Origin: CAWKPF01 sp963851415
GTDB taxonomy: Bacteria; Acidobacteriota; Thermoanaerobaculia; Multivoradales; Multivoraceae
Assembly (NCBI GenBank): GCA_963851415.1
Contig: CAWKPF010000002.1
Location: forward strand, 3,534,001-3,598,000
Reading direction: 5' to 3'
DNA length: 64,000 nucleotides
The notes beneath the pieces are model-generated. The model did no database searches. It saw nothing but the letters and a program-made list of their open reading frames with translations, and was not told where the DNA came from. The position numbers were made by a program, and so were the translations under genes. Positions 43,408-52,429 of this stretch are shown here, piece after piece. The stretch's first letter is position 1; every line of letters starts with the position of its first letter.

Positions 43408-45027
43408 TCAGAAGGGCGAGAACCCCGGCGATCCGTAGCGCTCCATTCCGTAGAGGTGAAGAATCGGGTAGGCGTAGGCGGCGAGCACGAGGATGACGGC
43501 CACTACCGTCCACAGTCCGAGCCGATCCCAGATCCCGAGAGCACGCACTGGGGCCATGGCCTTGGCAAACTCGATCCGATACTCCTCGGTGCGTCGGCCC
43601 CAGACCCAGGTCGTTACCGTCACTGCGACGAAGCACATCGCGCTCACGAACAGGAGCACTCCGCCGACGGCACCGATCCTGGTCAGGGGCATCCACCGCA
43701 AGGCGACTTCTTCCTCGAGGAACGAGGCGGAATAGACCCGCCGCGGCAGGCCCAGGATGCCGGCGATGTGGTAGCTGGCCGAGAACAGGGTCATCCCCGC
43801 TGCCCACAGCCAGGGTTGGAGGCGGGCGAGAGTCACGAGACGCAGCTCGCGGCCCGCCACGCGCGGCAGCAGCCAGTAGGTGGTACCCATGAACGTCAGC
43901 GCGCTGGCCGTGCCCACGGTGAGATGGAAGTGACCCTGGATCCAGGCGGTGTTGTGCACCATCGCATTCATCGAGTAGGCAGCGTTGATTGCGCCCCCGA
44001 AGCCGCCGAAGGCGAAGGTGATCATGGCCAGGGCGACCGAGGAGAAGAGCGGGCTCTTCCACCAGGGCAGTTTGCCGATCCAGTCGAGGAGCCCGTTCGC
44101 TCCCTTGAGCCGGCCCGCCACCTCGAGCGAGGCGATCACGGTGAAGGCGGTCACCAGACTCGGGTAGAGCACTGCGTAGGTCGCGAAGGTGTGGGTGAGC
44201 TTCCAACCGGCGCTGATTCCCGGGTCGACGAACTGATGGTGGAACCCGACCGGTGTCGAGAACAGCACGAACAGCACGAACACCATGCGGGCCAGAGGGT
44301 CGCTGAACACCCGGCCTCCGACCACCTTGGGCAAGACCGAGTACCAGACGACGTAGGCCGGGAGCAGCCAGAAGTAGACCAGGGGATGCCCGAACCACCA
44401 GAAGTAGGTGCGCGCCATGACCGGGTCGATGGTCTCCACCCAGCCGAGCGACCAGGGGATGAGCATTCCCAGCACCTCGACCGCGAGCCCCGCCGTGGCC
44501 AGGAACCAGATGATCACCGTGACCAACATGCCGTGCACGGCGAGTGGCACCGGCGTACCGGGATTGTCCTTCTTCCAGCTCAGGTAGCTGGCGACCGTGA
44601 CTCCTCCCCAGATCCACGAGCCGACGATCAGGAGCGTCGCGCCGATGTAGAAGACCGGATGGGCCTGGAGCGGTGGGTAGAAGGTGTAGAGCACAGAGGC
44701 CTTGCCCATGAGGATCGTGACCGCGGCAGCCACCGTTCCGAGCACCGCCAGCCAGAAGCCGAACCAGGCCACCCGTTCGCCGACCAGGCGCCCGAGCGCT
44801 TCACGCACGAGGGCGTAACCCAGACCCATGATGAAGAACGTGGTGAACACGAGCGCCATCAGCACACCGTGCGCCGTCACCGAGAGGTAGTAGAGGGACT
44901 CGCCCCGCCCGGGAAACGAGATGTCGGCGATCGACAGGGCCTGCAGCACCGCGAGGCAGGCAGCGGTGCCGAACGCGACCACGGAGACGATGAGATTCGC
45001 GTTCGCCAGGGAGTCACGCTTCGTCAC
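43408..45027 (-). CDS. ba3-type cytochrome c oxidase subunit I
   Basis: 539 residues with about 13 helices. It carries the low-spin heme His in SVTAHGVLMALVF, the CuB/cross-link segment GHPLVYFWLLPAYVVWY, the HH pair in GFHHQFVDPG and the heme pair in GHFHLTVG. The sequence type is the B-family heme-copper oxidase of Thermus (CbaA): no E(XFGHPEV) glutamate, and the HP is followed by LVYFW. It reduces oxygen to water at the inner membrane and pumps protons by the K-pathway. Its start overlaps the subunit II stop by four bases. B-family oxidases have high oxygen affinity, suggesting low-oxygen or hot habitats. Confidence 0.93.
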   Translation of the reverse strand: MTKRDSLANANLIVSVVAFGTAACLAVLQALSIADISFPGRGESLYYLSVTAHGVLMALVFTTFFIMGLGYALVREALGRLVGERVAWFGFWLAVLGTVAAAVTILMGKASVLYTFYPPLQAHPVFYIGATLLIVGSWIWGGVTVASYLSWKKDNPGTPVPLAVHGMLVTVIIWFLATAGLAVEVLGMLIPWSLGWVETIDPVMARTYFWWFGHPLVYFWLLPAYVVWYSVLPKVVGGRVFSDPLARMVFVLFVLFSTPVGFHHQFVDPGISAGWKLTHTFATYAVLYPSLVTAFTVIASLEVAGRLKGANGLLDWIGKLPWWKSPLFSSVALAMITFAFGGFGGAINAAYSMNAMVHNTAWIQGHFHLTVGTASALTFMGTTYWLLPRVAGRELRLVTLARLQPWLWAAGMTLFSASYHIAGILGLPRRVYSASFLEEEVALRWMPLTRIGAVGGVLLFVSAMCFVAVTVTTWVWGRRTEEYRIEFAKAMAPVRALGIWDRLGLWTVVAVILVLAAYAYPILHLYGMERYGSPGFSPF

Positions 45028-45512
45028 GATTCGTTCTCCTCGGGCTCGAGCACGGTCAGGTAGCCGAGCATCTCGTGGTGCAGCCGTCCGCAGTACTCGT
45101 GGCAGAGCACCAGGTGGTCACCGGGCTCGTGGAAGGTGATGGTGAACTCGGTGACGTAACCCGGGATCACCATGGCGTTGGCGTTGGTTCCGGGCACCAT
45201 GAACCCGTGGATCACGTCCTTGCTGGTCAGCCGGAAGGTCACGGGGACGCCCGCGGGGACCTCGATCGGATCCGGATCCCAGATGAACATCTCGGCCACT
45301 CCGGTGACGAGAACGCTGCCGTCGGCCCGGGTCTCGACGCCGGGGCTCCCGAACTCGGGATGGTCTTCGAGGGTTGCCGGATCGACGGTCTCGATGTGGC
45401 TCGGTGGATGAACGGCCTGGGAGCCGGCAGAGAATCCCAGCACGCCCAGGAAGATCACCACCAGGACGCCAGCGGCCCACATCCAGATCTTTTCGTAGAG
45501 GTCGACGTGCAA
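45024..45512 (-). CDS. ba3-type cytochrome c oxidase subunit II (CuA)
   Basis: 162 residues: one N-terminal membrane helix (WMWAAGVLVVIFLGVLGFSA) and a periplasmic cupredoxin domain with the dinuclear CuA ligands His in SKDVIHGF and CHEYCGRLHHEM (two Cys, backbone Glu, His, Met). It accepts electrons from cytochrome c and passes them to subunit I, with which it is translationally coupled. Its short single-helix form is typical of B-type oxidases. The small IIa gene lies 77 bp upstream. Confidence 0.93.
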   Translation of the reverse strand: MHVDLYEKIWMWAAGVLVVIFLGVLGFSAGSQAVHPPSHIETVDPATLEDHPEFGSPGVETRADGSVLVTGVAEMFIWDPDPIEVPAGVPVTFRLTSKDVIHGFMVPGTNANAMVIPGYVTEFTITFHEPGDHLVLCHEYCGRLHHEMLGYLTVLEPEENES

Positions 45513-45589
45513 GGGTCCGGTCTCCTACTCGGTTTCGTTTCGACTTTCGATCTCTTCAGTGCGTTGCGCTCACGAACGGGGCGTCCCGC

Positions 45590-45754
45590 TCACGAATGGG
45601 GCAGGCCCCGGGGCACGAAGCCCAGGAAGTAGAGGGCCAGCCACCCCAGACCGAAGAGCAGTCCGTAGAGGACGACGATGGCCAGGGTGCCGCGGGGATG
45701 TCCGAGGTCGAGCACCTCGTCATCAGGGTCAGGAGATCCGGTCCTGTCACTCAA
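45590..45754 (-). CDS. Cytochrome c oxidase subunit IIa-like single-helix protein
   Basis: 54 residues from a TTG start at 45754 that has a perfect AGGAGG eight to nine bases upstream. An acidic N-terminus (SDRTGSPDPDDEV) is followed by one helix (TLAIVVLYGLLFGLGWLALYFL) and a short PRG tail. Size, topology and position in front of subunits II and I match CbaD, the 34-residue subunit IIa of Thermus ba3 oxidase that replaces the missing second helix of subunit II. The longer frame upstream of TTG is rejected because it has no Shine-Dalgarno and runs through untypical sequence. Confidence 0.75.
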   Translation of the reverse strand: MSDRTGSPDPDDEVLDLGHPRGTLAIVVLYGLLFGLGWLALYFLGFVPRGLPHS

Positions 45755-45910
45755 CGTGCGCCTCCTCTCAGGCCAGGCGCCATCGACCTGCGCCTTCTGC
45801 TCAGCGGGAACTCGTTCACGGGAAGCACCAAAACTGCCGCCTATGAGATCGATGTGCCACACCCAATCGGGTAGGCCTCTGGCCCGGTCCCTCCGCGATT
45901 CGCCGGTGCC

Positions 45911-48559
45911 CTACTCGCTGCGCAGGTTGGCCGAGGGGTCGATTCGCGACGCGCGCCATGCCGGCAGCCAACAGGCAGCGAGCGCGGCGAGGGCCAGGAG
46001 GCCGATCGTGCCGGCGAACACCGTCGGATCGAGAGTCCCGACACCGTAGAGCAGCGAGCGCAGCGCCCCAGCCGAAAGCGTGGCTCCCCCGAGTCCGAGC
46101 AGCAGGCCCACGGCGACCGGTCGCAGTCCCCGAACCACGACCATTCGTCGGATCGCGGAGGCAGGGGCGCCGAGTGCGATTCGAAGGCCGATCTCTCGCG
46201 TGCGTTGTCCGACCAGGACGCCCACTGCGCTGTAGAGGCCGATCAGCGCCAGAGCCAGCGCCGAGAGCGCGAAGACCGAGAGCAGCCCAGCAGCGAAGCG
46301 CCGCGTCGCCGTGGCCGAGCGCACGACCTCCTCGAAGGCACGCACATGGCTGATCGGTTGCGCGGGATCCACCGAGCGGACCACCTCGCGCACCGACCCG
46401 GCCAGGGACTCCGGGTCGACCCGTGTGCGCACGACCAACGTCAGGAAGGTCTCGGCCCAGGCCCACTGGGCCTGTGGCACGTAGACCTGATAGCCCACAG
46501 GTACGTCCAATCCGTGGTGGCGGATGTCGTTCACCACGCCGACGATGCGTCGCTCGAGAGCCTCGGGGGGGCCGAGTCTCACCATCTGTCCGATCGCCTC
46601 CCCGTCTGGAAAGAGCTCCGCGGCCGCCGTTCGGTTGATCACCGCCACCGGCTCGGTCTCCTGGCGGTCCCGCTCGTCGAGCCATCGTCCACGCTCGATT
46701 CCGATGCGCAGCGTCGAGAAGAATCCCGGGGTCACGACGAAGCGATCGGCGTTCGGTGCTGCCTCGGGGTTGCCCACGTTCCTGTTCGCCACATGAATGC
46801 TGTACCCGTCCACACCGCCACCGAGGGGAAGTGTCGAGACCGCCGCCGCAGCCTCGACGCCGGCCAGCCCTTCGATGCGACGAGAGATCTCTTCGTAGAA
46901 GCGAACGGCAGTGGCGATCTGGTCCTGGGTCTCTCCCTCGCGAAAGCGGGGGCCCGTCGCCCAGAGCTGCATCGTGATCACCTCGCCCGGGTCGAATCCC
47001 GGCTCGACCGCCAACAACCCCCGCATGGTGCGCACGAGCAAGCCCGACCCGACGAGAAGCACCACGGCCAGGGCCACACTCCCGGCCAACAGCATCGACC
47101 GCGTTCGCCAGGTCTCCACCGACTGGGTGCGTCGCCCCGAGCTCTTCGCAGGTCCGAGGTCGCGTCGCGCGAGATGGCGCAGCGGCGCGAGCCCGAAGAC
47201 CAACCCACTCACTCCCGTCACGACGATCGTGGCCAGAACCACTCGCAGGTCGATTCCGACCCCTGCCAACCGCGGTAGCTCCGCGGGACCGAAGGTCTCG
47301 AGCAGGCGCACCGCGACCCAGGCCAGGCCGAGACCCAGCGCGCCTCCGAAGCTCGACAGGAGGACCGATTCGGTCATCAGCTGCCGGGCCAACCGGGCCC
47401 GGGTCACGCCCAGAGCGGCTCTCACGGCGATCTCGTGCTCGCGCTCACTGGCCTGCATGAGGAGCAGGTTCGCCACGTTGGCGCAGGCGATGAGCAAGAG
47501 CGCCGCGACCCCTGCCCAGAGTACGAGCAGGGCCGGTCGCACCGGACCGAGGAACACGTCGCGCAAGCGACGCACCTCGATTCCGGCGGCGTGGTACTCG
47601 GACGGATACTGTCGCTCGAAGTCTGCGACGAGAGTCGACAGGTCGCGCTCTGCGGCTTCGGGACTCACCCCGGGAGCCAGTCGGCCGAGCACGCGTAGGT
47701 GGCGGCAGGTTCGGCAGGCGAAGGAAGCGCTGGCGTCGTACCCGAGTGGGTACCAGAGCTCCGCGCCCTCGTACATGAGCTCGGCCACCAGATCGTCGAA
47801 GCCGGCCGGCAGGACACCGACCACGCGGTAGTCGCGGCCGCTGATGTCGACGGTCGCACCGACCAGGTCGGGGTCGGCGTCGAAACGACGCTGCCAGAGC
47901 TCGTCACTGAGTACCACGACACGACGGCCTTCCCCCGGGTGATCCTCCTCCTCGGTGAAGGAGCGACCCAGCGTCGGATGGACGCCAAGCATGTCGAAGT
48001 AGTTCCAGGACACCCGCATGGCGTTGACCCGTTCGGCTTCACGTCCACCGCTCGCCAGCGTGGCGGTCGACGCAGCGATGGCGACCATCGAATCGAAGCT
48101 GTGCGAGCGCTCTCGCAAGTCCGTGAAGGTGAGATAGCCGAGGTTGGACGGGTCCTCGCCCAGCTCGGTTTCGGAGATGCGCACGAGCGAGGCGGGACTG
48201 CCGTAGGGAAGAGGCTCGAGCAGCACCTTGTCGACCACGGCGAACATGGCGACGTTGGCTCCGATGCCGAGTCCGAGGGTGAGCACCGCGGTCAGGGTCT
48301 GCATCCTCCGGGCGGTCATCGTGCGGAGGGCGTAGCGCGTGTCCCGCACCAGGATGTCCCTGTGCTCGGAGGGCGCAGTGCGGAAGAGATCGAGCACCGT
48401 TTCCGCCCAGAGCCGAATCATCGGTATCCCCTCCGGGGTCGCCCGGCGCTCCGTTTCGAAGGTGGTCTCCATCTCGCTGGCGTAGAGCGAGCGAGTCTCC
48501 TCGGGCAGCAGACGCAGGAGCGCGAGATAGAGACGCTGAGACAGGGGACGCTTCGTCAT
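45911..48559 (-). CDS. ADOP-type ABC permease, PadR-controlled
   Basis: 882 residues: an ADOP N-terminal cytosolic extension (about 1-80; LYLALLRLLPEETRSLYASE), then two MacB-core/FtsX units, the first membrane helix at about 88-110 (LTAVLTLGLGIGANVAMFAVV), the second unit opening with MLLAGSVALAVVLLVGSGLL, and the end RASRIDPSANLRSE. The PadR gene is 44 bp upstream in the same orientation, the typical pairing for this family. A Cys pair CRTCRH at about 280 lies in the first periplasmic core. It has no own ATPase in the window. The transported substrate is unknown. Confidence 0.9.
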   Translation of the reverse strand: MTKRPLSQRLYLALLRLLPEETRSLYASEMETTFETERRATPEGIPMIRLWAETVLDLFRTAPSEHRDILVRDTRYALRTMTARRMQTLTAVLTLGLGIGANVAMFAVVDKVLLEPLPYGSPASLVRISETELGEDPSNLGYLTFTDLRERSHSFDSMVAIAASTATLASGGREAERVNAMRVSWNYFDMLGVHPTLGRSFTEEEDHPGEGRRVVVLSDELWQRRFDADPDLVGATVDISGRDYRVVGVLPAGFDDLVAELMYEGAELWYPLGYDASASFACRTCRHLRVLGRLAPGVSPEAAERDLSTLVADFERQYPSEYHAAGIEVRRLRDVFLGPVRPALLVLWAGVAALLLIACANVANLLLMQASEREHEIAVRAALGVTRARLARQLMTESVLLSSFGGALGLGLAWVAVRLLETFGPAELPRLAGVGIDLRVVLATIVVTGVSGLVFGLAPLRHLARRDLGPAKSSGRRTQSVETWRTRSMLLAGSVALAVVLLVGSGLLVRTMRGLLAVEPGFDPGEVITMQLWATGPRFREGETQDQIATAVRFYEEISRRIEGLAGVEAAAAVSTLPLGGGVDGYSIHVANRNVGNPEAAPNADRFVVTPGFFSTLRIGIERGRWLDERDRQETEPVAVINRTAAAELFPDGEAIGQMVRLGPPEALERRIVGVVNDIRHHGLDVPVGYQVYVPQAQWAWAETFLTLVVRTRVDPESLAGSVREVVRSVDPAQPISHVRAFEEVVRSATATRRFAAGLLSVFALSALALALIGLYSAVGVLVGQRTREIGLRIALGAPASAIRRMVVVRGLRPVAVGLLLGLGGATLSAGALRSLLYGVGTLDPTVFAGTIGLLALAALAACWLPAWRASRIDPSANLRSE

Positions 48560-48602
48560 CGGAGACTCCTCGGTTCGCAGATGAAGCGAGAACGGGAAGA
48601 GA

Positions 48603-48959
48603 TCAGGCTCGTCGCGGAAGCGCGAGCTGTGCGCGGGCCTGCTTCAGCGTTTCCTCGAGCCGCTGTGCCTCGGCCTCGGCGACCGCTCGGCCACGCTCGG
48701 TCAACCGGTAGTAACGCCGGCGCTCGTCGTCGAGCACCGGATCGGGTCGCTCGCTGGTCTCCTCGATCAGACCCGCATCGACGAAGCGCTTGATGACGGT
48801 GTAGAGCGTCGCCGTGCGCAGACGCACCTTGCCGTCGCTCCGGCGCTCCACCTCTTTGATGATCGCGTAGCCGTGCTTCTCGCCGTCGGCGAGACTGACC
48901 AGCACCTGGAACATCGCAGGGGTCAAAGGGAGGTAGGGTGCGGGATCGAATGTCTTCAT
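48603..48959 (-). CDS. PadR family transcriptional repressor
   Basis: 118 residues from ATG 48959 (an ATG three codons upstream at 48968 is possible). The winged helix is LTPAMFQVLVSLADGEKHGYAIIKEVE, with the wing in RRRYYRLTERGRAVAEAEA. The typical PadR dimerisation helix is at the C-terminus (QRLEETLKQARAQL). It probably represses itself and the ADOP permease gene downstream. A perfect inverted repeat ACTATATC-N7-GATATAGT begins ten bases upstream of this start and includes a -10-like TATAGT, which would give a nearly leaderless mRNA. Confidence 0.9.
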   Translation of the reverse strand: MKTFDPAPYLPLTPAMFQVLVSLADGEKHGYAIIKEVERRSDGKVRLRTATLYTVIKRFVDAGLIEETSERPDPVLDDERRRYYRLTERGRAVAEAEAQRLEETLKQARAQLALPRRA

Positions 48960-48968
48960 GTTCGGCAT

Positions 48969-48991
48969 ACTATATCAACGATGGATATAGT
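48969..48991. promoter_or_regulatory. Palindromic PadR operator and -10 element
   Basis: ACTATATC (48969-48976) and GATATAGT (48984-48991) are perfect inverted repeats with a 7-base spacer, in an otherwise very GC-rich area. Each arm holds a TATAGT hexamer that can serve as a -10 box, one for each strand. On the minus strand the -10 would end 9 bases from the PadR ATG at 48959. This position fits repression by a PadR dimer. Confidence 0.75.
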
Positions 48992-49125
48992 CTACGGGGA
49001 GAGAGTGCCAGGGTTTCGGCGAGTCCACCTCGGAGCCCGAGGTCCAGGGAACCGGGTGCTAGGATCGGCCGTCAAACGGAGGAAGTCCTCGCCCACGCTC
49101 GAGAACTTCCAGAAGGGATCTGGCC

Positions 49126-50187
49126 GTGCGCAATCTCGCCTTTTTCTCGCTGATCGCTCTCTCCCTCACCGCCCTGCCGGTCCTCGCCGAGGACGGTGGA
49201 GAGGTCAGGCGGATGGCGAACGGCAAGCCCGACCTCTCCGGGGTCTACGACGCCGGCACGGTGACGCCGATCGATCGCCCGCCGCAGTTCGGCACCAACC
49301 TCTACCTCGCGCCCGAGGAGGCGAAGGCTCTCGAAGAGGAACAGAGGGAGTTCTGGGAGAACGCCGAGTCGGAAAGAAGTGGCGGCGCCGTCCAGGGAGG
49401 CGAGAACAACAACATGTTCGGCGCCGGCAACGTCGGCGGCTACAACATCTTCTGGATCGACCCCGGCTCGGAAGCCGTCATGGTGGACGGTAAATTCCGC
49501 ACTTCGATCATCTACGAGCCCGAGAACGGGCGTCGTCCGCCGATGACGCCCGAGGGAATGAAGCGAATGATCGACAACTTCAGCTCGTTCACCCACGAGA
49601 ACGACGGCACGGCGTCGTGGCTCGACAAGCCTGGACACGGGCCCTTCGACGGCCCGGAAGACCTGGCCCTTGCGGAGCGCTGCCTGCTCGGCTTCAGCGG
49701 CGGCCCGCCGATGCTGCCCAGCCTCTACAACAACTACCTGCGAGTCCTGCAGACCGACACCCACGTCATGATCCTCAACGAGATGGTGCACGATGCGCGT
49801 ATCGTGCGTCTCGACTCGGAGCACGATCCGGCGCACATCCAGAAGTGGCTCGGCGACTCGATCGGCTACTGGGACGGTGACACGCTGGTCGTCGAGACTC
49901 GGAACTTCCGCGAAGACACGGGGCTCTACGGAGGCGACGAGAATCTGCACGTGACCGAGCGCTTCACGCGTACGCCTTCGGGAAACCTGAACTACCACTT
50001 CCGGGTCGAAGACCCGACCGCCTGGACGGCGCCGTGGGCGGGTGAGTACGAGTGGAAGGCAAAAGACAGCCGGGTCTACGAGTACGCCTGCCACGAGGGC
50101 AACTACGCGATGGGCAACATCCTGCGCGGGGCCCGGCTCCTCGAGTCGGAGTACGACGAGCCACCCAAGCGCGACAGCGACGACTGA
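49126..50187 (+). CDS. Secreted protein of unknown family
   Basis: 353 residues with a clear signal peptide ending LPVLAED. After it come GKPDLSGVYDAG, FGTNLYLAPEEAKAL, RRPPMTPEG, DLALAERCLLGFSGGPPMLPS and GDSIGYWDGDTLVVETRNF, followed by a YEYACHEGNYAMGNILRGA end. I recognise this as a family that occurs repeatedly in Acidobacteriota and marine Gammaproteobacteria, usually next to PQQ or TonB-related genes, but its function is not known. No enzyme motif is visible. The start is GTG with AAGGGA upstream. The downstream gene encodes a secreted cytochrome/PQQ-type propeller; they may form one pathway. Confidence 0.7.
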   Translation: MRNLAFFSLIALSLTALPVLAEDGGEVRRMANGKPDLSGVYDAGTVTPIDRPPQFGTNLYLAPEEAKALEEEQREFWENAESERSGGAVQGGENNNMFGAGNVGGYNIFWIDPGSEAVMVDGKFRTSIIYEPENGRRPPMTPEGMKRMIDNFSSFTHENDGTASWLDKPGHGPFDGPEDLALAERCLLGFSGGPPMLPSLYNNYLRVLQTDTHVMILNEMVHDARIVRLDSEHDPAHIQKWLGDSIGYWDGDTLVVETRNFREDTGLYGGDENLHVTERFTRTPSGNLNYHFRVEDPTAWTAPWAGEYEWKAKDSRVYEYACHEGNYAMGNILRGARLLESEYDEPPKRDSDD

Positions 50188-50418
50188 GCGGTTGGGCTCG
50201 GCGCGCTGCGAGGGCCGAAGACTTCGTTGGGGCGGTGCTACCCAGGCATCGACCTCGGTCGGTCGACCTCGGTGCCGATCGTCCTTTGCGACGGCCGCGG
50301 CGATCCACTTCGCCCACACTCCCTCGATGAACGAGGCCCTTCAGGTCCCGGAGGGATGCACTACCATGAAGGCGGGCCGAAACAACCAGGAATGAGACAA
50401 GTGCAAAACCGAGCTCTC

Positions 50419-52299
50419 ATGAATCGTCTGATCAAGCCGGGGGTGGCGCTGGTGCTCCTCACGCTGGCGGTCGCGCCCGGCCACACCCAGCAAGTCGCGG
50501 CGGGAGAGGAGGCGGGCGCCGACGGCCGAACGCTCTTCCGTCTACACTGCATCACCTGTCACCGAACGTCCGGTCCGTCGGAGGGGCCGCTGCTGGCGTC
50601 GCTCCAGCAGATGAGCTCGGACCAGGTGCTGACCTCGATGACGGCCGGCAAGATGCAGCAGCAGGCGGCGATGCTCTCGCCAGAGGAGATGTTCGCGGTC
50701 ACCAACTTCCTGACCGCTGGAGGCGACACCGAGCGGCTGGCCATGCCCGAGAGCTCGCGCTGCTCCCAGAGCACGATCTCGACCGAGACGATTCTGCTGG
50801 GTGGCTGGGGCGCCGATCTTCACAACAGTCGACACCAGCCCGACTCGACCCTGACGAAGGACAACGTGTCGCGTCTCGAGCTGGCCTGGGTCTTCGCTCT
50901 TCCGGACGTCGCCGATGCCCGCTCCCAGCCGGTGGTGACCGAAGACACGATCTTCGTCGCGGCGATCTCGGGCACGATCTTCGCGCTCGACCGTGAGACC
51001 GGTTGTATCAAGTGGGAGAGCGAGACCGGAGCCACCCTGCGCACGTCGATGTCGATCGGGGCGGCGGGTGAGCAGACGGCGCTCTTCGTTGGCGACATGG
51101 GTGGCACGGTCTACGCCACGAATGCCCACACCGGCGAGCCGCTCTGGCAGCAGAAGGTGGCCTTGACCTCGGCCAACACCACCACCGGAACGCCCGTGCC
51201 CTACAGCGACGAGCGTGGCGACCGTCTGTTCGTACCGCTCTCGGCGTTTGGCGTCGTATTGGCGACCAACCCCAAGTACGAGTGCTGCAAGAGCCACGGC
51301 GCCGTGCTGGCACTCGATGCCACTACGGGCGAGATCTTGTGGACGACGCACATGACCAAGGAGGCGGTGCCGACCTACGTGTCGAGCGAGGGCGTCCAGC
51401 AATGGGGTCCGTCGGGTGTGCCGGTATGGACGACGCCGACCATCGATCCCGAACGCAACCAGCTCTACGTCGGCACCGGTGAGAACACCTCGTCGCCGGC
51501 CACTCAGCTGAGCGACTCGATCGTTGCGCTCGACCTCACCACCGGTGCCATTCGCTGGTCGTTTCAGGGCACGCGCCAGGATGCCTGGAACATGTCGTGC
51601 GGCCGCGGAGGGGGCCCGAACTGTCCGGAAGAGAACGGGCCCGACTTCGACTTCGGCGCCGCGGCCGTGTTGGCGACTGCGTCGAGCGGCCGTGAGATCG
51701 TCGTCGCCGGTCAGAAATCGGGCGAGGTGCACGCCCTCGACCCGGATACCGGTGAAGTGATCTGGCAGAACAAGCTGAGCGATGGCTCACCGCTCGGTGG
51801 CGTTCACTGGGGGCTCACGGTGTCCGGCGACCGGGTCTTCGTACCGATCGCCGATCCGCCCTTTCCGCGCCCGGGCTACACCCCCCGACCCGGGGTCTAT
51901 GCGCTCGAATTGGGGACCGGCGAGCTCGTCTGGTCGCACGCCGCCGAGCGCGGCTGCGAGCTCGACATGGCGAAGCTGCGCTCTTCGGACTCGCCGTGGC
52001 CCGACTGTCCCTTCCAGTACAGCTTCTCGGCGGCGCCGTTCTCGAATCGCGAGCTGGTCTTCGCGGCCTCGCTCGACGGACGGGTCTTCGCCTTTGCCGC
52101 CGACTCCGGCGAGATCCTGTGGCAGGACCACACCGTACGCTCCTACGAGGCGGTCAACGGAATCGACGCCCACGGTGGCTCGATCGACAGCTCGGGTGTC
52201 CAGCTCGCAGGGGACCTCCTGCTGGTGAACTCGGGCTACAGCCTCTTCGGTCAGATGCCCGGCAACGCCCTGTTGGTGTACCGGGTGCCGACGCAGTAG
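50419..52299 (+). CDS. Secreted cytochrome c-PQQ propeller dehydrogenase (polyvinyl-alcohol-dehydrogenase-like)
   Basis: 626 residues: signal peptide (ending GHTQ), cytochrome c domain with heme motif CITCH (44-48), and an eight-bladed quinoprotein-type propeller (about 125-620) with repeated AxDxxTGxxxW blade ends (FALDRETGCIKW, ALDATTGEILW, ALDLTTGAIRW, ALDPDTGEVIW, ALELGTGELVW). A vicinal Cys pair (KYECCKSH) is present. The layout is that of PVA dehydrogenase and related quinohaemoproteins oxidising alcohols in the periplasm. Starts at GTG 50401 (AGGA nine bases upstream) and ATG 50392 are possible; I use the ATG that begins the signal peptide. Confidence 0.83.
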   Translation: MNRLIKPGVALVLLTLAVAPGHTQQVAAGEEAGADGRTLFRLHCITCHRTSGPSEGPLLASLQQMSSDQVLTSMTAGKMQQQAAMLSPEEMFAVTNFLTAGGDTERLAMPESSRCSQSTISTETILLGGWGADLHNSRHQPDSTLTKDNVSRLELAWVFALPDVADARSQPVVTEDTIFVAAISGTIFALDRETGCIKWESETGATLRTSMSIGAAGEQTALFVGDMGGTVYATNAHTGEPLWQQKVALTSANTTTGTPVPYSDERGDRLFVPLSAFGVVLATNPKYECCKSHGAVLALDATTGEILWTTHMTKEAVPTYVSSEGVQQWGPSGVPVWTTPTIDPERNQLYVGTGENTSSPATQLSDSIVALDLTTGAIRWSFQGTRQDAWNMSCGRGGGPNCPEENGPDFDFGAAAVLATASSGREIVVAGQKSGEVHALDPDTGEVIWQNKLSDGSPLGGVHWGLTVSGDRVFVPIADPPFPRPGYTPRPGVYALELGTGELVWSHAAERGCELDMAKLRSSDSPWPDCPFQYSFSAAPFSNRELVFAASLDGRVFAFAADSGEILWQDHTVRSYEAVNGIDAHGGSIDSSGVQLAGDLLLVNSGYSLFGQMPGNALLVYRVPTQ

Positions 52300-52429
52300 C
52301 GCTGCTCGGAGCGCATTTCGCTCCGGGGTCTCTCGACGGGAAGCGAGCGAGGCTCGCGGCCGAATTTCCTTGCCCACCCGTTCGTACCTACCGAGACCCG
52401 CCACCGACCTGCCGACAGGATCCGCGATC

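Noticed and set aside
47690..47720. CRTCRH in the ADOP permease as a heme-binding motif
   Set aside because: The spacing is C-x-x-C-R-H, not CxxCH; related permeases have a similar R-C-R-H-L-R strand, so it is not a cytochrome site.
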